A stretch of DNA of 64,000 nucleotides from the NCBI GenBank assembly GCA_015680685.1, contig MNCI01009519.1, forward strand, positions 856,689 through 920,688. Direction: 5' to 3'. Source of the stretch: Gnetum montanum (taxonomy: Eukaryota; Streptophyta; Gnetopsida; Gnetales; Gnetaceae). The notes beneath the pieces were generated by a model. It did no database searches. It was not told the DNA's origin and saw only the letters and a list, made by a program, of their open reading frames with translations. The position numbers and the translations under genes were made by a program. Positions 46,915 through 58,872 of the stretch are shown here, piece by piece (position 1 is the stretch's first letter; the number at the start of each line of letters is the position of its first letter).

Positions 46915-46953
46915 TGTTCACTCTTGAAGTTGAAGACGAAAAAGAAGAGAAAT

Positions 46954-48156
46954 TGTCAATCGTTGAAATTAGAAGGGGGAATGAATAAGTTTCCCTAATT
47001 CAAATTCTTTGGACAAAGCACACACCCCAAATTTAATGTGGTTTCCCAACTTGGGTAGCCCACACTTGGAGGGTAGATCCCTAGCACACATCTAGACTTT
47101 GTTACTCTTAAATATGGTTTAAAGGGTACCATACCCTGTATAATCTCTAATCTCTACTCCAAAGTGTTGTGATGCTACACAAAACACTCAATTCGCAAGG
47201 TCTTGACAAGCTTAGAATATGGTTTTCAGGCTTCCGCAACCTTTATAATATTGAGCTTTGCTCTAGAGTGTTGTGGTGCTACACAAACACTCAATCCCAT
47301 AGGATCTTAACAAGCTCAATCAAGATGCCTTCCCATAAGAAGCACATCAAACCTACAGGATAATAATAAAGAACAATAATTACAAGGGATGAATGCAACT
47401 TAGTTTTTTGATCCTTGTACTTTGAGTTATAGCACATTTTATAATGGATAAAATATAATACAATGAGGAGCAACAATGATTACAATGAAACACAAATGAT
47501 TATACAATGATTGTACAAGAGCTTGCGCTTTTGCCAATGATAATGATATCTTCTTATAGTTACCATGTTTCCAAATTCATCTTGGAACTTGTGCAACAAC
47601 TAGCTAACAATAGCTAGTGGTCATGGAAGATGTCTTCTTCATGCCTAAGACATCTTTTTGTATTTGCTTCCATTCTAGGAAGATGTCTTTGTCTGGGAAA
47701 AGACATCTTTTTTAAATCAATCTCTATTCTAGAAAGACATCTTTCTTTAATAAAGATTTCTTTACCTTATGAAAGACATTTGTTATTTCTTAGAGATGTC
47801 TTTTTCTATGCATCTTTCAATTTTGCCAGCACATCTATTATTTCTTAGAGACACCTTTCTTCATCTCCATTTGCATGATGAATTCTTCATTCCTTATTCA
47901 TAGCCTTGCACTTCTACAACCTTCAATGATGAAAACTTTGCTTATGAGTTATTTGGTCCTTGTCCACGTTTTTTGAATTCTCTTCCTTTAAGCTCTCCTT
48001 TTTTGGATGAGACCTTGAGACCTTGTTTATGACTTTCTCATTTTGTCTAAACCAGTGTGTTCTTTATAATCTCATCTTGGTCCTACAATGACACAATCAT
48101 ACACACAACCTTTGACTCCATTTTATCTAACATTTTGACACACCAAAAGGCCCACA
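46954..48156 (-). repeat. 5' LTR of B2
   Basis: Matches 32605-33788 over its full length (starts TGTCAATC, ends GGCCCACA). TATAAGAAG is at the B position on the minus strand near 47556. The primer site expected at its left edge is deleted. Confidence 0.9.
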
Positions 48157-48960
48157 AAAAACTCTTAAGCTAAGAATTAAGTTACATGATTAGGAAAAGA
48201 ATACTTTCATGTTTGACTCTTAGGCTAAGAATTACTTCTATTGTGATTTTAGCAATGTATAATTTAATAGAATAGTTGGATGTAAATCTATAAAAGATAT
48301 TTGGAGCATACTAAAGGCCATCTATGAGGAATTCTTAGTTGTAAAGCAATCTAGGTTATTAGTCCTCCAAAATGAATTTGAATGTGAAGAAGAAGAATGG
48401 ATAAAAAAAAAGGTAAAAACACTACTTCTCTAGATTCAATGAAATCATTATAACCATTTGAGGAATAGGTGTAGATCTTCCAAAAAGTAAAGTTATACTA
48501 AAATGATCAAAACTCTCACACCAAATTTTAGATCAAATGTTATAGCCTTGGAAGAAATTCAAGACTTGAAAATCTTGAGGATTGAAGTACTTCAAAGTAC
48601 CCTGGTTGCTTATGAAATAAATTTCATAGGTGAAGGTGCCATTAAGAAATGTCTCTTACATTCAAAAACTATACTAAAGACTTCTCTAAATATAGAGAGA
48701 GGATTCAAGAATCATTGGAGAATGAGGAAAGCTATGATGAAGATGAACTTGCACTTATTTCCAAGCATGTGAATAAACTTCTTGAACAAAGAAATAAAAA
48801 GAACAACTACCAAAATCAGAAAGATAGGAAAAAAGGTAAGTAATCAAAGGTTCATCAAAGAATCATATATCTTCTATAGAATGTTGGGTATGTGGTGGAT
48901 AAGGTCATTTGGCCTATGAATATCCTAGATTAAATAGGTCATAAAAGAGGTATTTCTACA
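48157..48960 (+). pseudogene. Gag of C, continued after B2
   Basis: It continues the frame begun at 32431, with FECEEEEWIKKKVK, TLTPNFRSNVIALEEIQDL and EVLQSTLVAYEINFI, all aligning with B1 Gag. The zinc knuckle near 48883-48925 is CWVCGG-stop-GHLAYEY, with a stop and the last Cys changed to Tyr. B2 sits in the middle of this gag. Confidence 0.8.
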
Positions 48961-50219
48961 AAGAGAGCAAGGAAAAAAACTTTGTATATAAGTTTGGATG
49001 ATGAAAATAGTGAAGAAGGAGTGAATGATGATAATACAAAGCAATTACATCTCTCATATATTGCCATTATTCATGAAGTTCCAAAAGATGCTTAGCCTAG
49101 TGATATGGAGAATAATGAAGATATGTTGGAAGAAACGTATGAATTATTATGTGATGAACTTATTTCCTTACAAAATATTTGTAATAGGATGAAGAAATTG
49201 TATATGTTAAGAAATTAGATCTTAAAAAACATCAACCTAAATGCACCAATTTGAAAAAGGACTCATACCTTTAAACTGAGAATAAAAAGCTAACTTATTT
49301 CAATAAGTAGATGAATAAAGAGCTCAAAATGTTAAATACATTAATGAGAGGTCTAATAAAGAAGAATAAATGCTTCACATCGTGCTTGGTTAAGGTACAA
49401 ATCCAAATGATAAAAGAGGACTTGGAAGTAATCCTTAAAAGATCCCCTTACCAAGAATCTCTTCAAAAATGGAGATATACACCCAAGTTTAAACATCTTG
49501 TCTAGATGATAAATATAATGTGCTATCACTATGGTAGGTTTGGTCATATTCAATATTATTTCCACTCAAGATTAAAGCATTTTTATGAGACTATAAGATC
49601 TTATTAAAAATTCCCAAGAATTGACGTCATGTAGGTTAAGAAAGTTTAGAGACCTAAAATGAAAAACTAAAAAAATGAAACACTTGGCCAAGTTACTTTA
49701 TCTATTATCAATAAGCCAACCTAGTATATGGATAGCAGCTACTCATGACATATTTACACTCTTTATTAAGCAAAATTGTTGTTATGTGACATTTCAAGAT
49801 GACATAGAAGCACAACCAAAGGAATAGGAATCATTAGAGGTAATTTACCATACGTAAAGTATGTATTTTATGTTGAAGGTATATAGTATAATATTTTGAG
49901 TGTAAGTCAACTTTGTGACTTAAATTATAAAGTTGTCTTCTCAAAAGCGTGTTGTCAAGTAAGGGACTCTGGCAGAAGTAAAAATTTAGTAGATATTTGT
50001 ACACAATCAAATGTATGCATCACTTCATTATTAGATGCTACTAATCATGAAAGCAAGTGTTCAATTAGTAATGCAAATGAGATACATCTGTGGCATAGAA
50101 TATTAGGGCATATAAACATGAACATCCTAAGAACTCTTGTATTAAAGGATATTGTATATGGATTGCCAAAACTAAAAGATTTCAAAAGAAATGTTTGTAA
50201 AAATTGCATCTCAACCTAA
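48961..50219 (+). pseudogene. Gag tail, protease and GAG-pre-integrase of C
   Basis: After a coiled-coil-like gag tail, the protease active site near 49717-49750 reads MDSSYS (usual DSG changed to DSS), with the preceding Trp turned to stop. YVKYVFYVEGI and NILSVSQLCDLNYKVVFSK lead into the open piece 49896-50219, with LWHRILGHINMNILRTLV and CKNC (HHCC zinc motif). Typical copia order. Confidence 0.8.
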
Positions 50220-50760
50220 TATCCATTGGACTTACTCCATTTGGATTTGGTATGACCCTCACAAATACTAAGTTTTAGGGAAAAAATATATTATTTTACT
50301 ATTATAAAAGGTTTTTGTCCATTTACATGGCCTTCTTTCCTAGATCATAAAGATAAATCATTTGATCATTTTTCTAAGATATGTAATAAGATACATAATC
50401 AAGAAGCCTATACCATTAAAATGATTAGAGGTAATCATAGTGGTAAATTTCAAAACAAAAAATTCAAGGATTATTGTAATACTCGTGGAATACACTACTA
50501 ATTCTCAACCCCAATGATACCATAGAAAAATGGAGTGGCTAAATAGAAGAATCATCAACTAAGCAAGATGACTAGAATCATGCAAAATGATAGAAACACC
50601 CCATATTATTTTTGGGGTGAAGCGATCAACATAGTCTGCTATGTATCCAATCAAGTTCAACCAAACCCCCCTACCAACCTTAATCTAACATGAAATCATC
50701 AATAGGATATTATCATGTATTTGAAGCTAAATGCTTTATTCTTAATAAAAGAGATGCTCT
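50220..50760 (+). pseudogene. Integrase core of C
   Basis: PLDLLHLDLV holds the first Asp position. The second region reads IRGNHSGKFQNKKF, where the usual D and E of SDHGGEF are N and K. The third is FSTPMIP-stop-KNGVAK, with the catalytic Glu region altered (VAERKN to VAK-stop-K). All are G-to-A or C-to-T type changes. Inactive. Confidence 0.75.
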
Positions 50761-51170
50761 AAGAAAAGTTAATGCTTAACCTTAAGCAAGACTTATAAAG
50801 TATTTAATCAAAGAAAAGTATATTCTTCAGATACTCTACAATAAGCAAGACTTATAAAGTCTTTAATCAAAGAACACTTACTATAGAATATTTTATAAAT
50901 ATTAAGATGGATGGTATTAATGATATTCATTTTAATGTAAAGATGGATGATGAATAGGTTGGGGAAAGGAGAAAAACACAACCATCCCAAGTTACACCTA
51001 ATGATGAATCATAAAGTTAACAAGATGATAAGCAAGATGAAGAACAAGATGAACAACAAGAAGGAAAGCTAGATGATGAACAACCCACTTAGATGACTAC
51101 ATTAAGAAAATCATACTCCATCAATAATGTGATTTGAAAACTTAATTAGTAATTGGTAATAAGAAGTAAA
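50761..51170 (+). other. C linker between integrase and RT
   Basis: Low-complexity DE/Q-rich text (DDKQDEEQDEQQEGKLDDEQ in one frame near 51020-51090), as is usual for the copia integrase tail. A ~40-bp stretch is repeated at 50780 and 50840 (AAGCAAGACTTATAAAGT-TTTAATCAAAGAA). Confidence 0.6.
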
Positions 51171-51460
51171 GTAAGGGAAATTTCTACCTATGTTGCATAC
51201 ATTTCACAAATTAGACCAAAGAACTTTAAGAAAGCTAAATAAGATGAAGGATGGTTCATGGCTATGCAAGAGGATTTAAGCTAATTTGTATAAGAAAATG
51301 TGTGAAAACTTGTTTCCAAACCTACCAACAAGTCCATTATTAGAACAAAATAGATATTTCAAAACAAAACTAATGAAGTTGGAGTTATCATTAAAAATAA
51401 GGCATATGTTATTGTAAAAATGTAATTAGTAAGAGTACATTGATTTTGATGAGACATATT
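51171..51460 (+). pseudogene. RT N-terminus of C, cut by D
   Basis: Contains YISQIRPKNFKKAK, WFMAMQEDLS, KLVSKPTNKSIIRTK and NEVGVIIKNKAYVIVKM, all the usual start of copia RT. It stops after the IDFDET-like stretch where D sequence begins. The YVDD part is not in the window. Confidence 0.75.
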
Positions 51461-51472
51461 TGAAACAACATC

Positions 51473-51511
51473 AATTTTGGGACTCTCATGATTCAGCACA
51501 GTCCCAAAATT
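51473..51511. repeat. Perfect 12-bp inverted repeat at the C/D junction
   Basis: AATTTTGGGACT (51473-51484) and AGTCCCAAAATT (51500-51511) are exact reverse complements around 15 bases. It lies just after the last copia-like codons. Confidence 0.9.
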
Positions 51512-51519
51512 TAGGCTAG

Positions 51520-52720
51520 GATCTCTACAAGCGTAGTGTCATGCTAGACCGTGCAAACAACATGGCACCCTGGAAGTCCTAACACCTATGAAGCTACTCC
51601 TGAGCCTTCTTGCCACCATCTGTAGCATAGTTAATGTAGCATCCAATCATGAGGCCATTTTGCACAAAAGAGGCATTGAGGATGGACTGTATAGTTTGGC
51701 AAATTTTCTATCTTTTGGACCATCAAGCTCGCTGCACTCTCTAGCCTACATAGATTGACAAATGTCTCAGCTGACGGTCCACCCAAGTGCTAACCTAGGA
51801 GCTATCGAAGGTGTTTAGGATGGACTAAATAGTTCAACAAATGTTTTAACTGTGAGTCCTATTATGCTACACTTCGCTACATAGGGTAGCAGGCCATGAG
51901 GTGTTAAAACTATTTCAAGTGTTAGATCAAACACAAAAGATGCAGTTGGTAGATATTTGGTTTTCAAAGATGCCTTCCCTACTTCATCCTTGAAGTGTGC
52001 TTAGTATGAAATAGAAAAATAGAGCAAAGTTCATCAAAAATAACCTCAGTCTAAGTGCTACGCTACACAATGTAGCAGGGCCCTAGCATGACAAAATATT
52101 TTCGCAAATTGTCTTGACGTGGAAAACACAATTGCCCATGCTTCAACCATGAAAAATGCTTGTTCTACTACCACCTCAAAATATGAATGAGATCCCATGA
52201 TAGAACACTTACAAAGTAAGTTGAAATTCAAGAAAAACTAGGTGCTACGTTGCTATGCTACACAACATAGCATAGCGTAGCAAGGTGATAATGCAAGAAG
52301 ATTCTCCATCAAGTTGTTCTAGCAAAAGAATTGCACTTGGCCATGCTTCAACCTCCAAGAATGCCTATCCCACTTTTCCCTCAAGTCCCAATCAAAGTCT
52401 CCTAAAAAAACATTTCATGTTGTGATTCAAATTCATCCCAGACTGACTGCTACGCTGCATAACACAGCATAGCATAACAAGGACCTAAAAGATAAAAGGT
52501 GCCCTAGGGATGAAACCAGGAAGTCCAAAGCTTCTTTAACATGAAAGTGTAATGGCTGGTTGCTAAGGTAGCTTGCCTTGCCAGGCCTCAAAGGGGTATT
52601 TTCAAATTTTGAGCAAGATTCATCTTAAAGGTGGCTGCTATGCTGTGCTACGCTACACAGTGTAGCACAATGTAGAAAGCGGGTATTCCCGCTACTCCAC
52701 TACACTGAACAATGTAAGTA
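51520..52720. repeat. ~190-bp diverged repeat units in D LTR
   Basis: Palindrome-like landmarks (GCTACGCTACAC-AA-GTAGCA) at about 51880, 52060, 52240, 52450 and 52640, and parallel text such as GCCCATGCTTCAACC / GGCCATGCTTCAACC near 52117 and 52317. The unit length resembles that of the E array, though sequence similarity between the arrays is weak. Confidence 0.6.
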
Positions 52721-53131
52721 GCATGACACTTGAAAAGAAGCTCCAAGACTTGTCGTCAATGGTCATTTCTACCCTAGCATCTCCTTGACAGCCAAGATTA
52801 GTAGTTTTCCTTGCTTGTTGCATCCCTTGTCAAGTCTCAAAATTGTCTCTATGCTTGACCCTACTCATAATAGAGGGGAAGATGTAGTCCCAAAGTGTAA
52901 GCTTCACTTTACATTTTTAATAAGCATGTTTTGTAAAAATATGCTAGTTCCTTAGGCACATACAGTCTACATGATATGGTCATAGCTCAGTAGGTTTCAC
53001 TTCCAGCACTATTTCATTCAGCATAGCACATCAGCATAGCACCACATGTCAGTGTGGCACATCCGTGTTTGTGCCCTTTGGGACCTAGGACACATGATAT
53101 CTAAGCCACATCTCTCTCCCACTTTTGGCTC

Positions 53132-53139
53132 TATAAATA
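53132..53139 (+). promoter_or_regulatory. Putative TATA box of D LTR
   Basis: GGCTCTATAAATACCC is a canonical plant TATA box, ~660 bp before the candidate primer site and upstream of gag on the same strand. Confidence 0.6.
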
Positions 53140-53802
53140 CCCTAGCAAACAACATTCCCGGGGTTGGCTTTTGGCAATTGGCTTCTGGTAGTAAGCTTTG
53201 ACAAAGAGATTGGAAAGCAGGAGGTTGATAAATAACAAATCCCAATAGTAGCACTTCCCGGGATCTCTCTTCAACCCAACGTAGTAGCTCTTAGCCCAGT
53301 AAACATTAGCTCATTGGTTTCTATTAGCATCCCATTGGCATTAGTCAAAGAGCTATGACCATATCATTCCATTACTAGTTGTGACTATCTAGTACTACAT
53401 ACTAGTTGTACACATTCATCGTCCAAACAAAGATCAGATCCCCTGATTTTGGGGTGGTGCATTCCCTTACCTAAACTCTAATTCTATTTTTTCTATAACA
53501 TATACGTTGCATCTTTGTGTACTTGTTTATGCTTATTGTCCTGGTTGCATACTTTGATGTGTTTCTATTGTTGTGCACCTTATTTTTTCTTCCAATTCAA
53601 CCTCAATATGTTACGTTTTAAAAATTATTATTTGCATATGGTTATTATACAGCACATAAGTCCGCAATTGATCGACCAGACCATTTAGGACACCTCATTT
53701 CTATTTTCTCCAGCACGAACCTCACATGAATCCAAGGTTAGGCTATACACTTGATAACCTTTCGATGCTCCAGTCATCGACATTCTCAGACGTCATAGTT
53801 TT

Positions 53803-53820
53803 TGGCACTAGAAGGAGGGC
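53803..53820 (+). other. Candidate primer binding site of D
   Basis: TGGCACTAGAAGGAGGGC starts with TGG as required and lies a few bases after a CA-ended segment. It differs from the A-type site. I could not assign the tRNA with confidence. Confidence 0.4.
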
Positions 53821-53969
53821 CTAAACCTCCATGTCTCTTCCATGTGTCATGGGTGATCCTGCACACTATCTATACCCTATCACCAATAGCCTACTATCGT
53901 AGATGTGACACCCCTGTGGTTGTCTATGCACTGGGTGGTGTGGATTGGTTGCCATGACGGTTCCTCTAG

Positions 53970-54360
53970 AATCCTGTAGGATGAAAGCCCTAAACTTTCT
54001 ACTGTGTCACATTGCCTATCTGTTGCGTTATGCTTCCTGCGTCCTATGTAGCGTAGCGATCCTATCAGTGTAGTGGTTCCCAAACTATCTACTGTGTGAC
54101 ATTTCCTGTCTACTAAATTACATTGTCTATGTCCTGTGTAGCGTAGTGACCTTGTTAGTGTAGTGGTTTCCAAACTGTCTACTGTGTCATACTTCCTGTC
54201 TACTATGTTACGTTGTTTGCATCCCATGTAGCGTAGCAACCCTGTCAATGTAGTGGTTCCTAAATTTTCTACTATGTTACACTACCTATCTACTACATTA
54301 CACTACCTACATTCTATGTAATGTAGTGGCCCTATCAATGTAGCAGTTTTTCTCAATGTA
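53970..54360. repeat. Exact-period 90-bp tandem repeat in D leader
   Basis: The landmark GTAGCGTAG starts at 54048, 54138 and 54228, with a diverged GTAATGTAG at 54318: exactly 90 bp apart each time. Units also share CAGTGTAGTGGTT-CC and TCTACTGTGTC. Because 90 is a multiple of three, one antisense frame (53880-54248) stays open and shows a 30-residue repeat (DSL-TTTL--SLRY). I regard that frame as a by-product of the repeat. Confidence 0.9.
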
Positions 54361-54532
54361 GCAAGAGTAACAGTGAAGAAAACTAGCTTTTCAACATTTT
54401 TAGACACCCCCAATTTTAGTCTATTTTCTCTATGGCTTTAAACCTTAACCATTTAACGCAAAATGTATTGTTTTTAATTATTTCTTACACATATCTTTCC
54501 CTTTCTTTTTGCACCTTTTTCATATTAGAAAA

Positions 54533-57500
54533 ATGAATCTTGCTACCACTTCAGTTCCCACAGTGAGTGTGGAGGTGTCTCACTTTGTTCCACACATAGT
54601 GGATCTCGAGTGACTACCCAACCCAATGCAAGTACAGCAACAGTCTCTTAGACTGTAGCATCAATCGCCTCAATATCTACCTCAAGACAAAGAGCAATAT
54701 AACTTTTTATGTGCAAAAATATAAGCAAATATACCATTGGACCATCATGAATTTGAGAAAAAATGTAACTTTGAGATCATTCATTGGAACGGAAGGGAGT
54801 TCATTCCTGTCTGATACCACTATCCCACTCATCGACACATGCCAATGTCTTTTAAACTAACTTGTGCAATTAAGTAGGTCAAGAGAACGAGACACAACAT
54901 CTCACTACGATGAACCTTTTCATGATGGCCAAGAGGAGTTAGACTCCCATTCTAAAGGTGGTGGTCCAATCTATGCTAAGACTATCCCTTCCACCTCTGT
55001 TATTCATTCATACCAATTACAATTTTCCTCCTCTTTTGCTACTGCTATGACACTGCCACAACCCAGATCCTCTTTGGTGATGGGTAGTCATCAAATGTTG
55101 TCAATGTATCAACATGCAAGCCCTTCAACCTCATTTCTCATTAATCATCCTTCCTAGTCTGTCCAATCCCTGCATCCAACATTTGTGATGCCCACACTAC
55201 CATATGTGCACACCATGCCCACATCACAACCACATGTAAGTTCTATTTCTATCCCCTCTATACCCATTCCACCATTAGTAGTAGGCCCAACCTCAACTTC
55301 ATGGTGGACAACAACGACCTCTTTTCCTGCAACTCAAATGTCTCACATGCCACAATATGCATAGCCCCAAACATACCAAGTTTCACATGTAACGCAATCG
55401 AACATGGGGCTATGGGCCACCCTAACCATTAGGCAAATAACCACCCCCATAGTGCCACCAATTCCAGCTACTCCAATGGCGCCACCCACTAGGTTGTGGG
55501 CTACTCAAAAAACACCACTAGCAGGAGCTGTTTCAACAACACCCCTAATGGGACTGGTAGCCACACCAATAGCACCACCAGTGATGGCTGCTCTAGTAGC
55601 TTCACAACCCTCTGTAACACCCCCAGGTCTGGACCAAGCCTTTCAGCTCATCTAGACCCTCATTGAAGAAATTAAATGGCTCAAAGCCACTAGTTCTAAA
55701 ACCATTCAAGTCATGGACTTCTACCAAGATGACCTGATCAATCCAGTTGTTTCTGTGCTTACGTTGCCGCTTAGGGTATAACTTCCCTAGTTTACAAAAT
55801 ACAATGGGGAAGGTGATCTAAATGCCCACCTGGTCACTTTCAGGACTGAATCCCTATTACTACAAGTATGGCCCCATACCATCATTCATGTTTTCACCAT
55901 GTCCCTGATAGGCAAGGCCTTAGACTGGTATTGCACACTTTCCTACTCTTCTATCTCAACATTAGAAGAATTTCTAAGCTAGTTCATGACTCTTTTTAAG
56001 TATAACTTGACTCCAGAAGTCACTTTAGATCAACTCGTGAACATTAAACAAGAACCATTAGAATTTGTACAAAACTTCATACAACATTGGAGTGCTACCC
56101 TAAATGAAATACGTGAACCAATTACCGAGGCCCATTTGCTAGCTATTTTCAAAGGAGTAGTAAATGATTTTATCAAATCCAAACTATATTATTTGGCTTT
56201 GCATTCCCTTAGCCAAGCTTTTGCTCAAACTAAAAGCATTCAGGATGCAGCAGAGGCTAGTAGAGATCCAGCCTACATAGCCTATAAAAACACACATACA
56301 AAGAAAGATAAGAAGAAAGGGAAGGCCACAGTAACCATAGTAGCCACTGTGGCTAATGATACCAAGTCCAACAATAGTAAAAAGATTGCCACAACACCTA
56401 GAGCCTTCACTAACACAACACCTGGCTCCAGTAGTGCTAGTCAGCCCCTAGCATTAATGTCAAAAGTGCAAACTCCGCCAAGGCCAAATTTTGAGCATAA
56501 GGATTATTCAAAATATACCCAGTTACAAATTAATCCTTCAAAGATTCTAAGTCAATTGCTAGGAGCTGAGCGTATCTAACAAAAAAATATGTCAAAGGAG
56601 GCCCTTAAGCCTTACCAAAGGTACTATGAAGTCCTTCGAGACCCCTCCTTGGCTATGCTTAATGAACCACCAGTACCCAGGAGCTTCAAGCTAGAGCATT
56701 TTTGCAATTATCATCAATTTTATGGGCATGATATAGATTATTTCCTGACATTGAAAGATGATATCCAACGAATGATCAATCAAGGTATGTTGGTTCTGGA
56801 TGAGAGTAGTCCTGTCCTACCTCAAAACCAATCAATGAATGTTTACAAAGATACTTTGAATGCTAACAATGCAGGTTACACTATCAATGCCATTGGCATT
56901 GATGATAACACATAATCACAACATGAATCATTCATGGTTCATGTACCCCCCCCCCAACCCTTCTCCCCCCGTGCAATGCTAAAGCTTCAACAACAACCAG
57001 GTTACAAACCCCCTTTGTCATTAGGGCCTCTCCATAGACATCTACTACACCTTTTGTACTTAAAATTGCATCGCACCCCACTACAACAATGCAGGCACCA
57101 TTTTTTATTAGGGTGCCAAAGCATGTGAGTTCCCCTACTACCAAAAGTCAAGTAACGAGCACTGCATCTCAACCTCCTCATCTAAGGAAATGCAAAGAAT
57201 GTCCAGCAGATAAGTTGGCTAGAGAACACATCATGTTGGGCCCCCCTAAGCCCACCCCCTTGTCCGCAATTCCCATGACCTCTTCCTTATCAACCATTGG
57301 TGGCAACACACACATGCAACCATCATCCTCTAATTCAAAAAATATTATTATCCAACCCAAAGCCACTCCCCCTCAAGAGATTCATCTTCTAGGATGCATA
57401 GAATAAGAAAACGTTAGCAAATAATCAGACAGTGGGCAAGACTTCCTAAATGTACTTTCACAAGCTAAACAAGCCTTGAAACAAAAGAACACAACATTAA

Positions 57501-57694
57501 GCTTGTATGACTTAATAATGACCTCTATGGAGCATTGTGAGGCTTTGGTTCACATGTTAGCATCTATTTCTATTAATGAAAACATGCAAACTGAAGAGAA
57601 AGCTATCCATGTTATTATGCTTCCCTCTATGGCTAAAGAACTGCGGCCAGCCCATTTAACATTTCATGACAAATCCATCAAAGATGATCCTTAA
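54533..57694 (+). pseudogene. Gag region of D
   Basis: Starts at the ATG of MNLATTSVPTVSVEVSHF. A long Thr/Pro/Met-rich part (to ~55640) precedes the capsid core (55790-56300): FTKYNGEGDLNAHLVTF, MSLIGKALDWYCTL, FKYNLTPEVTLDQL, FVQNFIQHWSATL. The open piece 55986-56579 continues with a Lys-rich linker and FEHKDYSKYTQLQINPSKIL. At 56703-56744 a CCHC-like finger reads CNYHQFYGHDIDYF, with the last Cys replaced. A pre-protease segment (57476-57694; SLYDLIMTSMEHCEALV, LTFHDKSIKDDP) matches E. Several stops interrupt. Confidence 0.8.
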
Positions 57695-57717
57695 AAGGGT
57701 CAAGTGACTACCACCCC

Positions 57718-58303
57718 CATGTTTATCACAATTCGGGTAGGTCAAAATAGGATTCGTAGAGTACACGTCGATGATGGGGCTACCACCAATGTGATACCAT
57801 TCCCCATAGTGGAAAAGTTGGGCCTGGTGGATCAAATCAAGCCCATAGCAACCTAATGTTTAAATTCATTCAATGGGGCATGTGTCATGGTCAAGGAGAC
57901 TATTACCATCAACTTCAAAGTAGGGGACCAATTTCCCACTAGCGTAGTATTTATTGTGATAGAAGAGATGCCCGAGTTTAACTTGATCTTGGGAAGATCG
58001 TGGTTAGCCCAACTAAGAGTTCTCTCCTCATCCATACACCAAGAGATCCACTTACCCTACACAGGTGGAGAGGTAGTGATCTTTGGTGATGAAGTAGCTC
58101 CCCGAGCCATAAACAATATAGACATGGAGAAAGAATCAAAGATGGAAATCTATGAAAATAAATCACCCATTCATGCTGCAATTTCATGTTTGACAAATGA
58201 GCCATCTAAAATTGCCGACTTAGATGAGGAAACCATGTGGGCCAAATTGCCCTTCCAAATGGTAGATGATAGCATAGAGGAATACCACTACAAGGCTTCT
58301 TGA
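57718..58303 (+). pseudogene. Aspartic protease of D
   Basis: Retropepsin-like. RVHVDDGATTNVIPFPIVEK has the active site at 57768-57780, and MPEFNLILGRSWLAQLRVL is the conserved C-terminal motif. The piece 57887-58303 is open, with one stop (TAA) before it at 57853-57855. A short tail follows the protease (WAKLPFQMVDDSIEEYHYKAS) and ends in a stop. E carries the same DDGA site. Confidence 0.8.
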
Positions 58304-58809
58304 GCCTATGCCTGGCCTAACCCACATCAGATTAGAAAATAATTGCATGATTAAACTTTACCTCCACTTTACTTCAATAAATTTTATACTTCTATTTGCA
58401 TGATTTCCATTTTGCATTAAGTTTGCTATTTGCATTATCTCTTTTGTTGGCATTAGTTAAGGCGATTACAACGTAGAATGGCCTTAAACTATCACCACAG
58501 CTTGCCAAGGCCAAAAATTGGCTACCCCACTCTCGAAGATTACATTACGTTCAACCCGAAATGGCCTTAAACTACCACCACAGCCCACTAATGCCTAAAA
58601 TTGGCAACACTATTTTTGAATATTACTTCACATATGGCCTGAAATGGCCTTAAACTATAGCATGGGAGTCCATAAGGGGCTCCAGTACATCAACAAATAC
58701 ATTAACCAAAAGGAATAAAATAAGTGTTTTACTTTTCATTAAATATAAGTCCATACTCAAAATACATAACAACAAGCATTTCATTTCAAAGAAAAAATTT
58801 GCCAATAGG
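58304..58809. other. Spacer with GGCCTTAAACT repeats, D
   Basis: Three units (about 58470, 58555, 58630) read ATGGCCTTAAACTA-CACCACAG followed by GCC-AAAATTGGC. They are the reverse complement of the E units at 17150-17290. No coding sequence. It separates the stop of the sense frame from the 3' end of the antisense gene. Confidence 0.65.
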
Positions 58810-58872
58810 CTATGACTCTCCACCAGTATCTTTATCCCCTACCCCACTAGGTCCTACATCCTCATTTGCATC

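Larger units (their letters stand above)
45392..48156 (-). mobile_element. Gag-only copia element B2, right part (5' end)
   Basis: Holds the 5' LTR (46954-48156) and gag. With the left part, the internal region totals about 3.46 kb, close to the 3.31 kb of B1, and neither shows pol. The A2 insertion lies just 3' of gag. Confidence 0.8.
51460..53795 (+). repeat. 5' LTR of D (borders approximate)
   Basis: Non-coding. It holds a 12-bp hairpin at its start, ~190-bp diverged units (about 51530-52720) with TGCTACGCTACACAATGTAGCA-like landmarks, and a TATA box at 53132. The right border is placed at CGTCA before the primer site. Without the 3' LTR the borders cannot be confirmed. Confidence 0.5.

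Noticed and set aside
53880-54248. 122-codon minus-strand frame with 30-residue repeats, as a protein gene
   Set aside because: It follows from the 90-bp tandem repeat in a non-coding leader. No start context, no homologue in E. Kept only as a repeat observation.
57089-57406. 105-codon Pro/Thr/Ser-rich plus frame as a separate gene
   Set aside because: It is the low-complexity linker between the D gag finger and the pre-protease segment.
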